64,000 nucleotides of DNA from Gordonia sp. SL306 (GCF_026625785.1 NZ_CP113063.1:2542001-2606000); one strand, 5' to 3'. Shown: positions 51,273-59,957, numbered from the stretch's first letter. The notes: generated by a model not told the origin, from the letters alone. Made by a program: numbers and translations.

Positions 51273-51947
51273 ATGACCTCCTATGGACAATTCTGCCCGG
51301 TCGCCAAGGCGATGGAGCTGCTCGATGAGCGCTGGACGATCCTTGTCGTTCGTGAACTCCTCTTGGGCAGTAGGCATTTCAACGAACTCCGGCGGGGCGT
51401 GCCCAAGATGTCGCCTGCGTTGCTGACCAAGCGGCTGCGCGGGCTCGAACGCGCGGGAGTGGTGCGACGATCCGAGGTCGGCGGTCGGTCGGTATACACA
51501 TTGACCGACAAGGGCGAGGAACTCACCGAGGTGGTGACCGCCCTGAGCGCCTGGGGTACGCGCTGGATCGGGGAGCTCGGCGACGCCGACCTGGACCCGC
51601 ATCTGTTGATGTGGGACATCCACCGCACCGTGCCCATCGACCGCTGGCCCCGACGGCGCACCATGGTGGAGTTCAACTTTCGCGATGTCATCGGCAAGGA
51701 GGGCTCGTGGTGGCTGGTGGTCAGCGACGGCGAGGCCCAGGTCTGCGATTTCAATCCCGGCTATGACGTCGACGCCACCGTCGTCACCGATCTGCGCACC
51801 CTCACCGAGGTGTGGCGCGGTGACATCGACTGGCGAACCGGCCTGCGCGACGACCGGATAACGGTTCTGGCGCCGTCGGACGTGCGGCGCGACGTGCCGG
51901 ACTGGATCGGTCAGAGCATGGCGTCGGCGATCCCGCGTCCCGCCTGA
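51273..51947 (+). CDS. HxlR-type regulator with C-terminal SCP2-like domain
   Basis: A 224-residue protein. Residues 1-100 are an HxlR winged helix with CPVAKAMELLDERWTILVV, RELLLGSRHFNELRRGVPKM and LLTKRLRGLERAGVV. Residues of about 125-215 resemble the SCP2 sterol-carrier fold (VEFNFRDVIGKEGSWWLVV, VCDFNPGYDVDATVVTDLRTL in parts). The fusion suggests direct binding of a hydrophobic ligand that controls DNA binding. The ATG at 51273 follows GAAGGGG. It is divergent from the UbiE-like methyltransferase, its most likely target. Confidence 0.85.
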   Translation: MTSYGQFCPVAKAMELLDERWTILVVRELLLGSRHFNELRRGVPKMSPALLTKRLRGLERAGVVRRSEVGGRSVYTLTDKGEELTEVVTALSAWGTRWIGELGDADLDPHLLMWDIHRTVPIDRWPRRRTMVEFNFRDVIGKEGSWWLVVSDGEAQVCDFNPGYDVDATVVTDLRTLTEVWRGDIDWRTGLRDDRITVLAPSDVRRDVPDWIGQSMASAIPRPA

Positions 51948-51971
51948 CATCCACTCGGATATGGTTGCGGC

Positions 51972-52994
51972 TCAGAGGTAGTCGCGCCGGCGGAAGCTGA
52001 GGTAGAGACCTACCACGATTGCCACGATCAGCACGGTGCTGGTGACGAATCCGATGGTGTGGTCGTAGCCCGGGTACGGCACGTTCTGGCCGTAGAACCC
52101 GGTGATCGCCGTCGGTACGGCGATGATCGCGGCCCACGCCGTCAGCTTCTTCATCACCGTGTTGAGCCGTGCGTCCGCGAGTGACAGGTTGGTCTCGAAG
52201 ATCGTGGTGACCATGTCGCGCAACGACTCCGTCCACTCCGCCGCGCGCAGCGCGTGGTCGTAGAGGTCGGAGAAGTGTGGATCGAGCTCGGGAGGAGCCT
52301 TGTTCTCGAATCGCCGACGCTGGATACCTCCGATGACCTCCCGCATCGGCAGGACCACCCGCCGCAGCAGCACCAGATCCTTGCGGAGATCGTAGGTCTG
52401 ACGCTGGAGTGCGCGACCCGCGACCCGCTCGTCGAAGAGCAGTCCCTCGAGGTCTTCCATCGCGTCGTCGAGTTGCTGGACCGCATCGAAATGACCGTCG
52501 ACGACGACGTCGAGAAGTCCGTGCAGCAACGCCCCGATCCCGTATTGCTCGCCACCGATGTCGTCCCACCGCTGCACCACCGTGTCGATGTCGAAATCGG
52601 CGGTCCGTCGAACGGTGATCAGCGCATTACCTTTGACGAACACCGAGATGCGATGCAGATCAAATGCTTTGGCCTGTTCGGCCGGTGACTTCTGGGCTTC
52701 GGGCCGCTGGTCGGTGTCCGCGCCCTTCAGTACGACGGCATAGACCATCAGGAAGGTGTGGTGGGCGTACGCGACGGTCTTGACCCGTTCCGCGGTGGCC
52801 GTGGTGTCCTCGATCGCGAAGGGGTCGAGGTCGAGTTCGTCGGCGAGGGTCGCCATCGTCTCGCTGGTGGGGCATTCCAGGTCGGCCCAGACGAGCAGAT
52901 CGGAATCCTCGAGGCAGTCGGAGACCTTGCTCAGCTCGAATCCGTCGACCTTTTCGCCGTCGCGCCAGATCTGTCCGCGGATTCGTTCCGACAT
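51972..52994 (-). CDS. CorA-family magnesium transporter
   Basis: A 340-residue CorA-type channel. A cytoplasmic alpha/beta domain is followed by the long helix that reaches the membrane and two C-terminal membrane segments. The signature loop between them reads ITGFYGQNVP, with Gln where classical CorA has Met in GMN; this variant is common in actinobacterial members. The gene ends in FRRRDYL, the typical basic tail. The ATG at 52994 is chosen because it begins the typical SERIRGQIWRDG sequence; the longer frame overlaps the divergent acyltransferase gene. Confidence 0.9.
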   Translation of the reverse strand: MSERIRGQIWRDGEKVDGFELSKVSDCLEDSDLLVWADLECPTSETMATLADELDLDPFAIEDTTATAERVKTVAYAHHTFLMVYAVVLKGADTDQRPEAQKSPAEQAKAFDLHRISVFVKGNALITVRRTADFDIDTVVQRWDDIGGEQYGIGALLHGLLDVVVDGHFDAVQQLDDAMEDLEGLLFDERVAGRALQRQTYDLRKDLVLLRRVVLPMREVIGGIQRRRFENKAPPELDPHFSDLYDHALRAAEWTESLRDMVTTIFETNLSLADARLNTVMKKLTAWAAIIAVPTAITGFYGQNVPYPGYDHTIGFVTSTVLIVAIVVGLYLSFRRRDYL

Positions 52995-53036
52995 GGCCCG
53001 CATTCTGCCACCGGGGCCGGATGGCAGGATCGCAGC

Positions 53037-54155
53037 ATGGCCGCGCGGATCCCATCTCTCACCGGAATCCGGACCGTGGCGGCGCTCTCGGTCTGCCTCA
53101 CCCACGCCGCTTTCTGGACGGGCCACTACACCGATGACTTCCTCGGCAGACTCATGTCGCGCTTCGAGGTCGGCGTCGCCATCTTCTTCGTGTTGTCCGG
53201 ATACCTGCTGTTCTCGCCGTGGGTGACCGCGCTCGCCGAGGGGCGCGGCGCACCGTCGGCCGGGCGCTACTTCTGGCACCGGGCGCGACGCATCCTGCCG
53301 GCCTACTGGATCACGGTCGTGGTGGTGTATGCCCTCTACCTCTTCTACGAACCCGCCGACGCGTCGCCGACCGGCACCGGGTGGTCCGGCTTCCTGCGCA
53401 ACATGACGCTCACCCAGGTCTATGGGTTCGGCCACCTGCACTCCGGTCTCACGCAGATGTGGAGTCTGGCCGCGGAGGTGGTCTTCTACCTGGTGCTGCC
53501 ACCGATCGCGTGGCTCGTCGTATCAGTGGTCTGTCGTCGACGATGGCGTCCGGATCTGCTGATCGTCGGGTTGCTGGCGCTGCTGCTGGTGTCGCCGATC
53601 TGGTCGGTGGTGGTCGCCGGCAGCGCCGGGGTCGATGTGACCGCGCGACTGTGGGCACCGGCGTTCTTCGGCTGGTTCGTCGCGGGGATGCTGCTCGCGG
53701 TGTGCGTGTACCTGATCCGACGCTGGGATGCGACGGTGTCGGTGGCGATCGCGGTGGGAGCGTTCGTGCTGTCGGCGACCTCGATCGCCGGTGAACCCAC
53801 CATCACCCCGACCACCGCGTCGGCGACGGTCGTCAAGCACCTGCTCTACCTGGTGATCGCCGTCGGCCTGATCGGCCCGCTGACCGTTCGCGATCAGTCG
53901 GACTGGTGGGCCCGGGTGTGCGGGAGTCGTCCGATGGTGTGGCTCGGCGAGATCTCGTACGAGTTCTTCCTCGTGCATGTCGTGGTGCTGGAGATCGTCA
54001 TGGACGTGCTCGGCTTCGGTGTGTTCAGCGGGTCGATGCCGATCGCGTTCCTCGCCGCGACCGCGGTCAGCATTCCGGTCGCCTGGCTGCTGCACCGCCT
54101 CACCGCACCGCTGTGGCGTGCTCGTACGCCCGGGCTGTCCCACAGTCGCGGGTAG
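53037..54155 (+). CDS. Acyltransferase-3 (OafA-type) membrane protein
   Basis: A 372-residue, roughly ten-helix acyltransferase. SLTGIRTVAALSVCLTHAAF contains the conserved Arg and the His that is essential in this family, and FEVGVAIFFVLSGYLLFSPW and FWHRARRILPAYW are classic motifs. Members transfer acetyl or succinyl groups to sugars, peptidoglycan or glycolipids. A cell-envelope substrate is likely, and mycobacterial relatives acylate surface glycans. It is divergent from corA with 42 bp between starts. Confidence 0.87.
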   Translation: MAARIPSLTGIRTVAALSVCLTHAAFWTGHYTDDFLGRLMSRFEVGVAIFFVLSGYLLFSPWVTALAEGRGAPSAGRYFWHRARRILPAYWITVVVVYALYLFYEPADASPTGTGWSGFLRNMTLTQVYGFGHLHSGLTQMWSLAAEVVFYLVLPPIAWLVVSVVCRRRWRPDLLIVGLLALLLVSPIWSVVVAGSAGVDVTARLWAPAFFGWFVAGMLLAVCVYLIRRWDATVSVAIAVGAFVLSATSIAGEPTITPTTASATVVKHLLYLVIAVGLIGPLTVRDQSDWWARVCGSRPMVWLGEISYEFFLVHVVVLEIVMDVLGFGVFSGSMPIAFLAATAVSIPVAWLLHRLTAPLWRARTPGLSHSRG

Positions 54156-54209
54156 CATCGACGGTGACGTCCGGACGGTGACCGGACGGGGAAATCGAGG
54201 GACATTCGT

Positions 54210-55451
54210 ATGGTCGACAACCGGCGTCGTGGTCTCCCGGCCACGGGCACGACGAGTGACGAGATCCGGTCGTGGTGCGACCAGTCGCGCCTGCCCGGTG
54301 ATCGCCCCGAATTGTCCGACACCGCAGCGATTCTCGTCGCCTCCGGTTTCCTGACACCATCCGGCCGGGCCATCCTGGTGCGCCGCATCTCCACGGGCCT
54401 GCCGGTGCCGGTGCTCCACAGCGGGTTCGGCGACCTCCGGCGGTTGGGGAGAGCGATCGCGCAGAGCGAGCATCAGCTGGCCAACCCGATGATGCCGAGC
54501 GTGGTGGCAGCGGTGATGCGCAATCGAGTGAACGGTCTGCATCGTCGGCGCGACGACGCCCGGAAACTGATCGTGACCGCCAAGGGCGTGTTCGCCGGTG
54601 GGACCCGGGCCATCCGCCGCGAGCGCCGCGAGAACGTGTACCTCGAGATCGAGGAGCGCGAACGACTCTTCGCCGGGCTGATGTGCACCCCGACTCCCGA
54701 CGCGAACACGTCGGGCTACATGCGGCGGGCCGGTACCGCGGCCATGGATCGCCTCGCGGGCGTCGTCGGCCAGGTCGCTGCGAAGTCGGGCTACCCGCAG
54801 GCGGGCGAGTGGGCCAACCAGATCCTGGTGCCCGACCAGGAGGGCGCCTCGACGGCACCGCTGGGCACCCCGGGGTCGGTGACCTTTGTCGACGGCTACG
54901 AGACCCTGTTGTTCGTCGCGGGACATTTCTACGACCGGATCGTGCGAAATCCCGCCTGGCTGTCCGACCATTTCGAGATCCAGCGCACGCAGGTGAATCT
55001 CCATGCCGAGCTGGCGGAGATCGCCGCCGACGTGATCGCGCTGCGCGCCGTGCGGATCGACCTCGATCGCGCCAAGCGCAACGGCGGGTTCGATCGGTCC
55101 TTCGCCGAGCACATCGACCGCCGGGAGGCGGCGCTGCGTCCTGTGTGGACCGAACTGATCGACCGGGTTCAGGCGCTCGGCGAGGTGGCCGCCGTCGTGG
55201 AATCGGCCGCGGTGGAACTGCGGGTGCTCGCCGAGTACGACCGCGCCAGCACGATCGACGACCGGATCGACGATCTCATCGCGCGTTCGGGTGACCGGGA
55301 GATCTCGGTGGACAACGCCAAGCGACTCACCGAACAGGTGCGCAGCGGCGAAGAGCAACTCCGGATCTATCGGGACGTGTTGCAGGGCAACATCGCTCGG
55401 ATATCCCCGGCGGTACCGCGGGAACTCCCGGCCCGCTACGAGCCGTCCTGA
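54210..55451 (+). CDS. Conserved hypothetical protein with C-terminal coiled coil
   Basis: A 413-residue soluble protein that I do not recognise. The N-terminal half contains an ILVASGFLTPSGRAILVRR segment and a basic stretch NRVNGLHRRRDDARKLI, then IRRERRENVYLEIEERERLFAGL. The C-terminal part from about residue 255 is charged and helical (AELAEIAADVIALRAVRIDLDRAKR, in parts; EYDRASTIDDRIDDLIARSGD), suggesting coiled coils. There is no signal peptide or membrane segment. A leader of about 50 bp with GGGGAAATCGAGGG precedes the ATG. It is 54 bp after the acyltransferase and probably cotranscribed. Confidence 0.75.
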   Translation: MVDNRRRGLPATGTTSDEIRSWCDQSRLPGDRPELSDTAAILVASGFLTPSGRAILVRRISTGLPVPVLHSGFGDLRRLGRAIAQSEHQLANPMMPSVVAAVMRNRVNGLHRRRDDARKLIVTAKGVFAGGTRAIRRERRENVYLEIEERERLFAGLMCTPTPDANTSGYMRRAGTAAMDRLAGVVGQVAAKSGYPQAGEWANQILVPDQEGASTAPLGTPGSVTFVDGYETLLFVAGHFYDRIVRNPAWLSDHFEIQRTQVNLHAELAEIAADVIALRAVRIDLDRAKRNGGFDRSFAEHIDRREAALRPVWTELIDRVQALGEVAAVVESAAVELRVLAEYDRASTIDDRIDDLIARSGDREISVDNAKRLTEQVRSGEEQLRIYRDVLQGNIARISPAVPRELPARYEPS

Positions 55452-55478
55452 GTCCGGCCCGCGCCCGGTACCGGGGCT

Positions 55479-56246
55479 TCACCGCGACCAGGACCGCAGG
55501 TACTCCTTCTCCGTCGGCGTGAGGCGCCGCAGGGTGTGCGCCTCGATGTCGACGACAGCCATCTGTGTACTCGCGACGCAGGCCGCCTTCGCCGACGGCT
55601 CGTCGCCGGACGCGCGGATCTCGTAGCCGATGGTGAAGTCGACCGACCGCGACCCCTTGATCCACATGCCGACCCGTAGCGGTGAGTCGTCGTGGCGCAG
55701 CTGACGCTGATAGCGGATCTCGACGTGCACGATCATCGCACTCATGATCAGCGAGGCGTACTCCCCGCTCGCGATATTCGGCCCGCTCGCTTCGCTCCCG
55801 GCGCTCGCACTATTCGGCCCGCTCGCTTCGCTCCCGGCGCTCGCACTATTCGGCCCGCTCGCTTCGCTCCCGGCGCTCGCACTATTCGGCCCGCTCGCTT
55901 CGCTCCCGGCGCTCGCACTATTCGGCCCGCTCGCTTCGCTCCCGGCGCTCGCACTATTCGGCCCGCTCGCTTCGCTCCCGGCGCTCGCACTATTCGGCCC
56001 GCTCGCTTCGCTCCCGGCGCTCGCACTATTCGGCCCGCTCGCTTCGCTCCCGGCGCCGGCCGACAGCAGCCATTCGATGCGCGCCTCCTCCATGAGCGTC
56101 ACCATGCGGGCATGGTTGATGTGACCGAACGCGTCCATGTCCGACCAGCGAACGCCCACCTCGGCGACGAATGCGAAGCCGCCGGGGCCGAGTCCTGCAC
56201 CGGTCTCGGCTGCGGTGCCATCGGGGTCGTCGGGGGCCGGAGTCAT
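55479..56246 (-). CDS. Hotdog-fold acyl-CoA thioesterase with eight-repeat insertion
   Basis: A 255-residue 4HBT-type thioesterase. WSDMDAFGHINHARMVTLMEEARIEWLL is the hallmark first part, with the catalytic Asp, and IVHVEIRYQRQLRHDDSPL and the later strands complete the single hotdog domain. The normal protein would be about 160 residues. At the loop between the long helix and the second strand sit eight copies of AGSEASGPNSAS (encoded by 55776-56055), about 95 residues of small, polar sequence likely to be a flexible excursion from the fold. The repeats are in frame and the rest of the enzyme looks intact. It is divergent from the mycolyltransferase. Confidence 0.85.
   Translation of the reverse strand: MTPAPDDPDGTAAETGAGLGPGGFAFVAEVGVRWSDMDAFGHINHARMVTLMEEARIEWLLSAGAGSEASGPNSASAGSEASGPNSASAGSEASGPNSASAGSEASGPNSASAGSEASGPNSASAGSEASGPNSASAGSEASGPNSASAGSEASGPNIASGEYASLIMSAMIVHVEIRYQRQLRHDDSPLRVGMWIKGSRSVDFTIGYEIRASGDEPSAKAACVASTQMAVVDIEAHTLRRLTPTEKEYLRSWSR
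55776..56055 (-). repeat. Eight tandem 36-bp repeats inside the thioesterase gene
   Basis: Units start at 55776, 55812, 55848, 55884, 55920, 55956, 55992 and 56028 (the last is 28 bp long). The units are almost identical, so expansion is recent. On the coding strand each contains CGGGAGCGAAGCGAGCGGG, which is nearly the same core as the glfT1 repeats, and translates in the same phase (AGSEASG here, AGSAASG in glfT1). The opposite strand is open too. Confidence 0.95.
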
Positions 56247-56451
56247 CGCATCCGCCTTTCGGGAAGTCGTCGAACAGTGGTCGTATCCGCACCGAACCCC
56301 GCTTTGGGGTTACGCGAGACGGTTACTCATCAGTACTCTGTCAGGAGGAGGATGCGGTGCCAGGGGGAAACCGCACTATCGATGTTTGCGATGCCCGCGA
56401 CGACGATGTCGGCGGGTGGATGCAGCCGTGGTGTGTGCAGTGAGGGAGAAG

Positions 56452-57435
56452 ATGCGGAAGTCGAGCCGTTGGGCGGCGGTGGTCGCCTCACTGATGGTCG
56501 CTGTGGTCGGTACCTCGGGGGTGGCGCACGCCGACGACCTCAAGGCAGCGCAGATCTCGAAGTCGTCGAAGCTGAGCCCGGAGCGCACCGACATCTGGGT
56601 GAATTCACCGGCCATGGGCGGCAAGGTCAAGGTGTCGGTGCTGACCCCTCGCTACGGCAGCGGTCCGCGCTCCACCGTGTACTTGCTCGACGGGGCAGAC
56701 GCCGGCGAGGACGTCAGTGACTGGATCACCAAGGGCCGGGCGGGCAAGTTCTTCGCCGACAAGAACGTCAACGTTGTCCTGCCCACCGGCGGTGCCGGCA
56801 GTTTCTACACCAATTGGGTGCATCGCGACGCCAAGATCGGCAAGCCCCAGTGGGAGACCTTTCTCGCCAAGGAGTTGCCGCCGCTGATCGACGCCAAGTT
56901 CGACGGCACCGGCCGCAACGCCGTCATCGGGCTCTCGATGGGTGGCCAGTCGGCCTTCACGCTGGCGTTCCGGCATCCGAGTCTCTACTCGGGGATCGCG
57001 TCGCTGAGCGGATGCCCGCCGGTGTCCGGCCCGGTGAACGAGAGCTATGTGCGCACCACCGTCGCGAAGTCCGGTGGTGACGCCACCAACATGTGGGGCC
57101 CGTTCGGCTCCGCCAACTGGGACGCGCACGACCCCAGCAGGCACCTCGACAAGCTGCGCGGCAAGAACATCTTCATCTCCGCGGGCTCGGGGGCGGTCGG
57201 CCCGCTGGACCTCACCGCGCCCTACGACCCGAAGGACGGCCCACGGTCGGCCGTCACCGCCGCCGGCTCGGCGCTGGAACTCGGTGCATGGCGCTGCTCG
57301 CTCGAGTTCGCCGCGACCCTGCGCGCGAACAACGTCCCCTTCACCGACGGATTCCGGGTGATCGGTACCCACAACTGGGTCTACTGGGAGCGGGATCTGC
57401 CGGTGGCCTGGCCGACCATCTCGCAGGGCCTCTAG
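56452..57435 (+). CDS. Secreted mycolyltransferase, antigen-85-like
   Basis: A 327-residue exported alpha/beta hydrolase of the antigen-85/corynemycolyltransferase family. Residues 1-30 are a signal peptide (WAAVVASLMVAVVGTSGVAHA). The nucleophile elbow is IGLSMGGQSAFTLAF, and the catalytic His lies in GTHNWVYWERDLP; STVYLLDGADAGEDVSDW and VVLPTGGAGSFYTNW are family features. It transfers mycolates to arabinogalactan or trehalose. The ATG at 56452 follows AGGGAG, though spacing is short; a GTG at 56440 is possible. No C-terminal extension is seen. Confidence 0.88.
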   Translation: MRKSSRWAAVVASLMVAVVGTSGVAHADDLKAAQISKSSKLSPERTDIWVNSPAMGGKVKVSVLTPRYGSGPRSTVYLLDGADAGEDVSDWITKGRAGKFFADKNVNVVLPTGGAGSFYTNWVHRDAKIGKPQWETFLAKELPPLIDAKFDGTGRNAVIGLSMGGQSAFTLAFRHPSLYSGIASLSGCPPVSGPVNESYVRTTVAKSGGDATNMWGPFGSANWDAHDPSRHLDKLRGKNIFISAGSGAVGPLDLTAPYDPKDGPRSAVTAAGSALELGAWRCSLEFAATLRANNVPFTDGFRVIGTHNWVYWERDLPVAWPTISQGL

Positions 57436-57460
57436 CCGGCCGGGAACATCCGCCTGCGGG

Positions 57461-58525
57461 TCACGCCTTCTGGCGCCACTGCTCCGCGAAGCGCAGGAAG
57501 ATGTCGTCCTCGGCGGGATTGGTGACCGTGACCCGGACGCCGTCCTCGGCGAACGGCCGCACCACCACTCCGGCCTCGACGGCTGCCCCGGCGAAATCCA
57601 TCGTCGCGTCGCCGAGTTCGAGCCAGACGAAATTGGCCTGCGAATCGGGCACGCGATAGCCGAGGTCCCGCAGTCGCCCGGTCACCCGGGTGCGTTCGGA
57701 CACCACGGCGTCGGTCCGCGCCAGCAACTCGTCCCCGGCCTCGAGGCACGCCAACGCGGCGTGCTGGGCCAGGCTGTTCACCGAGAACGGGACGTGCACC
57801 TTGCCGAGTGCGGTGATCACCTCGGGATCGCCGATCGCGTAGCCGACCCGCAGTCCGGCCAGCCCATAGGCCTTGGAGAACGTCCGCAGCACCACCAGGT
57901 TGCCGAACTCGCGGCAGAGCTCCACGGCGTCGTAGGCCTGTGTGGGGCCGAGCCGCAGGTATTCGAAATACGCCTCGTCGAGCGCCACGATGATGTCGGA
58001 GGGGACAGCGCGCAGGAACTCCCGCAATGCGTCCGCCTCGACGACGGTGCCGGTCGGATTGTTCGGGTTGCAGACGAAGATCAGTCGCGTGCGGTCGGTG
58101 ATCGCCGCGGCCATCGCCGGGAGGTCGTAGGTGAGATCGGCGGTCAGCGGCACCTGGACCGGGGTCGCGCCCGTCACCCGTGTCGCGAGCGGATACGTCT
58201 CGAAGGACCGCCACCCGAACAACACCTCGTCACCGGGCCCACTGGTGATGGTGATCAGGTTCTGGCAGAGGATCACCGAGCCGCAGCCCACCTGCACCTG
58301 ATCTTCGGTCACCCCGAGGTTCTTCGCCAGGTTGGCGGTCAGCTCGACCATGCCGTTGTCGGGATAGCGGTTCGCCGACCCGGCGGCCGCGACGATCGCG
58401 TCGAGGACGCTGGGCAGCGGCCCTTCGGTGACCTCGTTGCTCGCCAGCTTCACGGCGCCGGGAAAGGTCTTGCCGGGCACGTAGACGGGCAGATCGTCGA
58501 GGTCTGGACGGATGCGCAGGGTCAC
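57461..58525 (-). CDS. pat: Histidinol-phosphate/aromatic aminotransferase (HisC2/Pat-like)
   Basis: A 354-residue class I/II PLP aminotransferase. LPVYVPGKTFPGAVKLASNE is typical of the Pat/HisC2 group; the PLP-binding loop residue is in CNPNNPTGTVVEA, the acidic ligand is in VALDEAYFEYL, and the lysine is in RTFSKAYGLAGLRVGYA. The M. tuberculosis counterpart Rv3772 is annotated as aromatic (phenylalanine) aminotransferase or HisC2. Which of the two activities applies cannot be decided from the sequence. It starts upstream of the tRNA genes, facing away from them. Confidence 0.88.
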   Translation of the reverse strand: MTLRIRPDLDDLPVYVPGKTFPGAVKLASNEVTEGPLPSVLDAIVAAAGSANRYPDNGMVELTANLAKNLGVTEDQVQVGCGSVILCQNLITITSGPGDEVLFGWRSFETYPLATRVTGATPVQVPLTADLTYDLPAMAAAITDRTRLIFVCNPNNPTGTVVEADALREFLRAVPSDIIVALDEAYFEYLRLGPTQAYDAVELCREFGNLVVLRTFSKAYGLAGLRVGYAIGDPEVITALGKVHVPFSVNSLAQHAALACLEAGDELLARTDAVVSERTRVTGRLRDLGYRVPDSQANFVWLELGDATMDFAGAAVEAGVVVRPFAEDGVRVTVTNPAEDDIFLRFAEQWRQKA

Positions 58526-58634
58526 CCGTCAAATGTAGGTGCACCGCACGTGAACGGCCAAAATGGTCGCGGTTTGCTTACCGCTGCGACGAGTGTGTAA
58601 TCTTTCGCTTCGGCAGTTCGAAAGGACTCCGCGA

Positions 58635-58723
58635 GGAGGCGTGCCAGAGCGGCCGAATGGGACTCACTGCTAATGAGTTGTCTCGCTAACACGGGACCGG
58701 AGGTTCAAATCCTCTCGCCTCCG
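58635..58723 (+). tRNA. tRNA-Ser (anticodon GCT)
   Basis: Acceptor GGAGGCG (58635-58641) pairs with CGCCTCC (58716-58722), with discriminator G. The anticodon stem ACTCA/TGAGT closes the loop CTGCTAA, giving anticodon GCT. A long variable arm and GGTTCAAATC in the T arm identify a class II serine tRNA. CCA is not encoded. Confidence 0.96.
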
Positions 58724-58754
58724 CCGAACCGCAGTCGCGCCGACTGTGGAAAGG

Positions 58755-58800
58755 CTCTGCTGTCTCCGACAGTGGAGAATGCCTCTGCTGTCTCCGACAG
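58755..58800. repeat. Direct repeat in tRNA spacer
   Basis: CTCTGCTGTCTCCGACAG occurs at 58755-58772 and again at 58783-58800. Each contains the small hairpin CTGTC-TCC-GACAG. The pair sits between tRNA-Ser and tRNA-Arg and may be a local duplication affecting termination or processing. Confidence 0.75.
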
Positions 58801-58823
58801 CGGGAGTTACAACTGAAGACCAC

Positions 58824-58896
58824 GCGCCCGTAGCTCAACGGATAGAGCATCTGACTACGGATCAGAAGGTTTGGGGTTCGAATCCCTACGGGCGCA
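58824..58896 (+). tRNA. tRNA-Arg (anticodon ACG)
   Basis: Acceptor GCGCCCG (58824-58830) pairs with CGGGCGC (58889-58895), followed by discriminator A. The D arm contains TAGCTCAACGGATAGAGCA, the anticodon stem TCTGA/TCAGA closes the loop CTACGGA, giving anticodon ACG, and the T arm contains GGGTTCGAATCC. CCA is not encoded. Confidence 0.97.
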
Positions 58897-58935
58897 CAGA
58901 ACGAGAACCCCGGCTCCGGCCGGGGTTCTCGCGTT

Positions 58936-59811
58936 TCAGGGGGCCTCGGCGGTCGTCCGAATCCGCCCGATCCTCGTGACCACCACGCCGAAGAGGATCG
59001 CGAGGGGGAACATCACGATCCCGTAGACGGCCGGGGCCACCGACATCTCCGAGCTGTCGAGCACGGTGAGCGTGACGGCGAGCGCGAGGGTCGCGTTGTG
59101 CAATCCGATCTCGAACCCGCCTGCGATGCACTGCGCGGCGGACAGACCCGCAAGTCTGGGGACCACGTATCCGATCGTGAGCGACAGGGCACAGAAGATC
59201 GCGGTCACCGCGCCGGCCTCGGCGGCGTACTCCAACGCCCGGTCCTCGCCGAGCAGTGCGCCGAGGACCACCACCACGATCAGGACCACCGAGGCGATCC
59301 GTACCGGACGGTCGGCGCGGGCGGCGACGGTCGAGGCACGGGCGCGCACGAACATGCCCAGCGCCACCGGGATCAGCACCAGGGCGAAGACCTGGAGCAT
59401 CTTGGTCGGCTGCACACCGAGGTTGTCGGCGGAATCGAGAAACCAGGCCACCGAGAGATTGACCACGATCGGCAATGTGACGAGCGCGAGGATCGAGTTG
59501 AGGGCCGTCAGGGTGATGTTGAGGGCAACGTCTCCGTGGAACAGATGACTGTAGAGGTTCGCGACGGTGCCACCCGGTGCGGCGGCGAGGGTCATCAGGC
59601 CGACGGCGAGCAGGGGTTGCAGACCGAAGGCGATCGCGAGGCCGAAGCCGATCAGCGGGAGCAGCACGACCTGGCAGCCGAGGATGATCGCGACCGCGCG
59701 GGGATTCTTCGCGACGCGCCCGAAGTCGGCGACCGAGAGCGACAGACCCAGCCCGAACATGATGACGGCCAGGGCGATCGGCAGCCCGACTGTCGCGAAC
59801 GACGATTCCAT
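58936..59811 (-). CDS. Bile acid:sodium symporter (BASS) family transporter
   Basis: A 291-residue transporter with ten membrane segments. IALAVIMFGLGLSLSVADFG is the family opening; AAAPGGTVANLYSHLFHGDV and CIAGGFEIGLHNATLALAV are the two crossover regions that bind sodium and substrate. Members carry organic acids, sterol-like acids or pantoate with Na+. The ATG at 59811 has GAGGGG upstream. It lies between tRNA-Arg (convergent) and the divergent Nudix gene. Confidence 0.88.
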   Translation of the reverse strand: MESSFATVGLPIALAVIMFGLGLSLSVADFGRVAKNPRAVAIILGCQVVLLPLIGFGLAIAFGLQPLLAVGLMTLAAAPGGTVANLYSHLFHGDVALNITLTALNSILALVTLPIVVNLSVAWFLDSADNLGVQPTKMLQVFALVLIPVALGMFVRARASTVAARADRPVRIASVVLIVVVVLGALLGEDRALEYAAEAGAVTAIFCALSLTIGYVVPRLAGLSAAQCIAGGFEIGLHNATLALAVTLTVLDSSEMSVAPAVYGIVMFPLAILFGVVVTRIGRIRTTAEAP

Positions 59812-59957
59812 CCCGGCCCCCTCGCGTACGCCGATGCGCGCTGTTCCGTGCCCGGTCGCCCCGTGTGCGACTCTGCCATACCGATTGTCGGAAATGGGTG
59901 TTCCCGATGGAACCGCCCGCTGCCCGACTCGGGGCACGGCGCAGTAACATCTCCGGG

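Noticed and set aside
55776..56055. CRISPR-like repeat array
   Set aside because: Units are contiguous 36-bp tandem copies without variable spacers and lie in an open reading frame; no cas genes are present.
56352..56720. ATG at 56352 with a strong AGGAGG-like site, opening a 122-codon frame
   Set aside because: It overlaps the mycolyltransferase in another frame and encodes no recognisable sequence; the ribosome-like site is probably coincidental or belongs to a leader.
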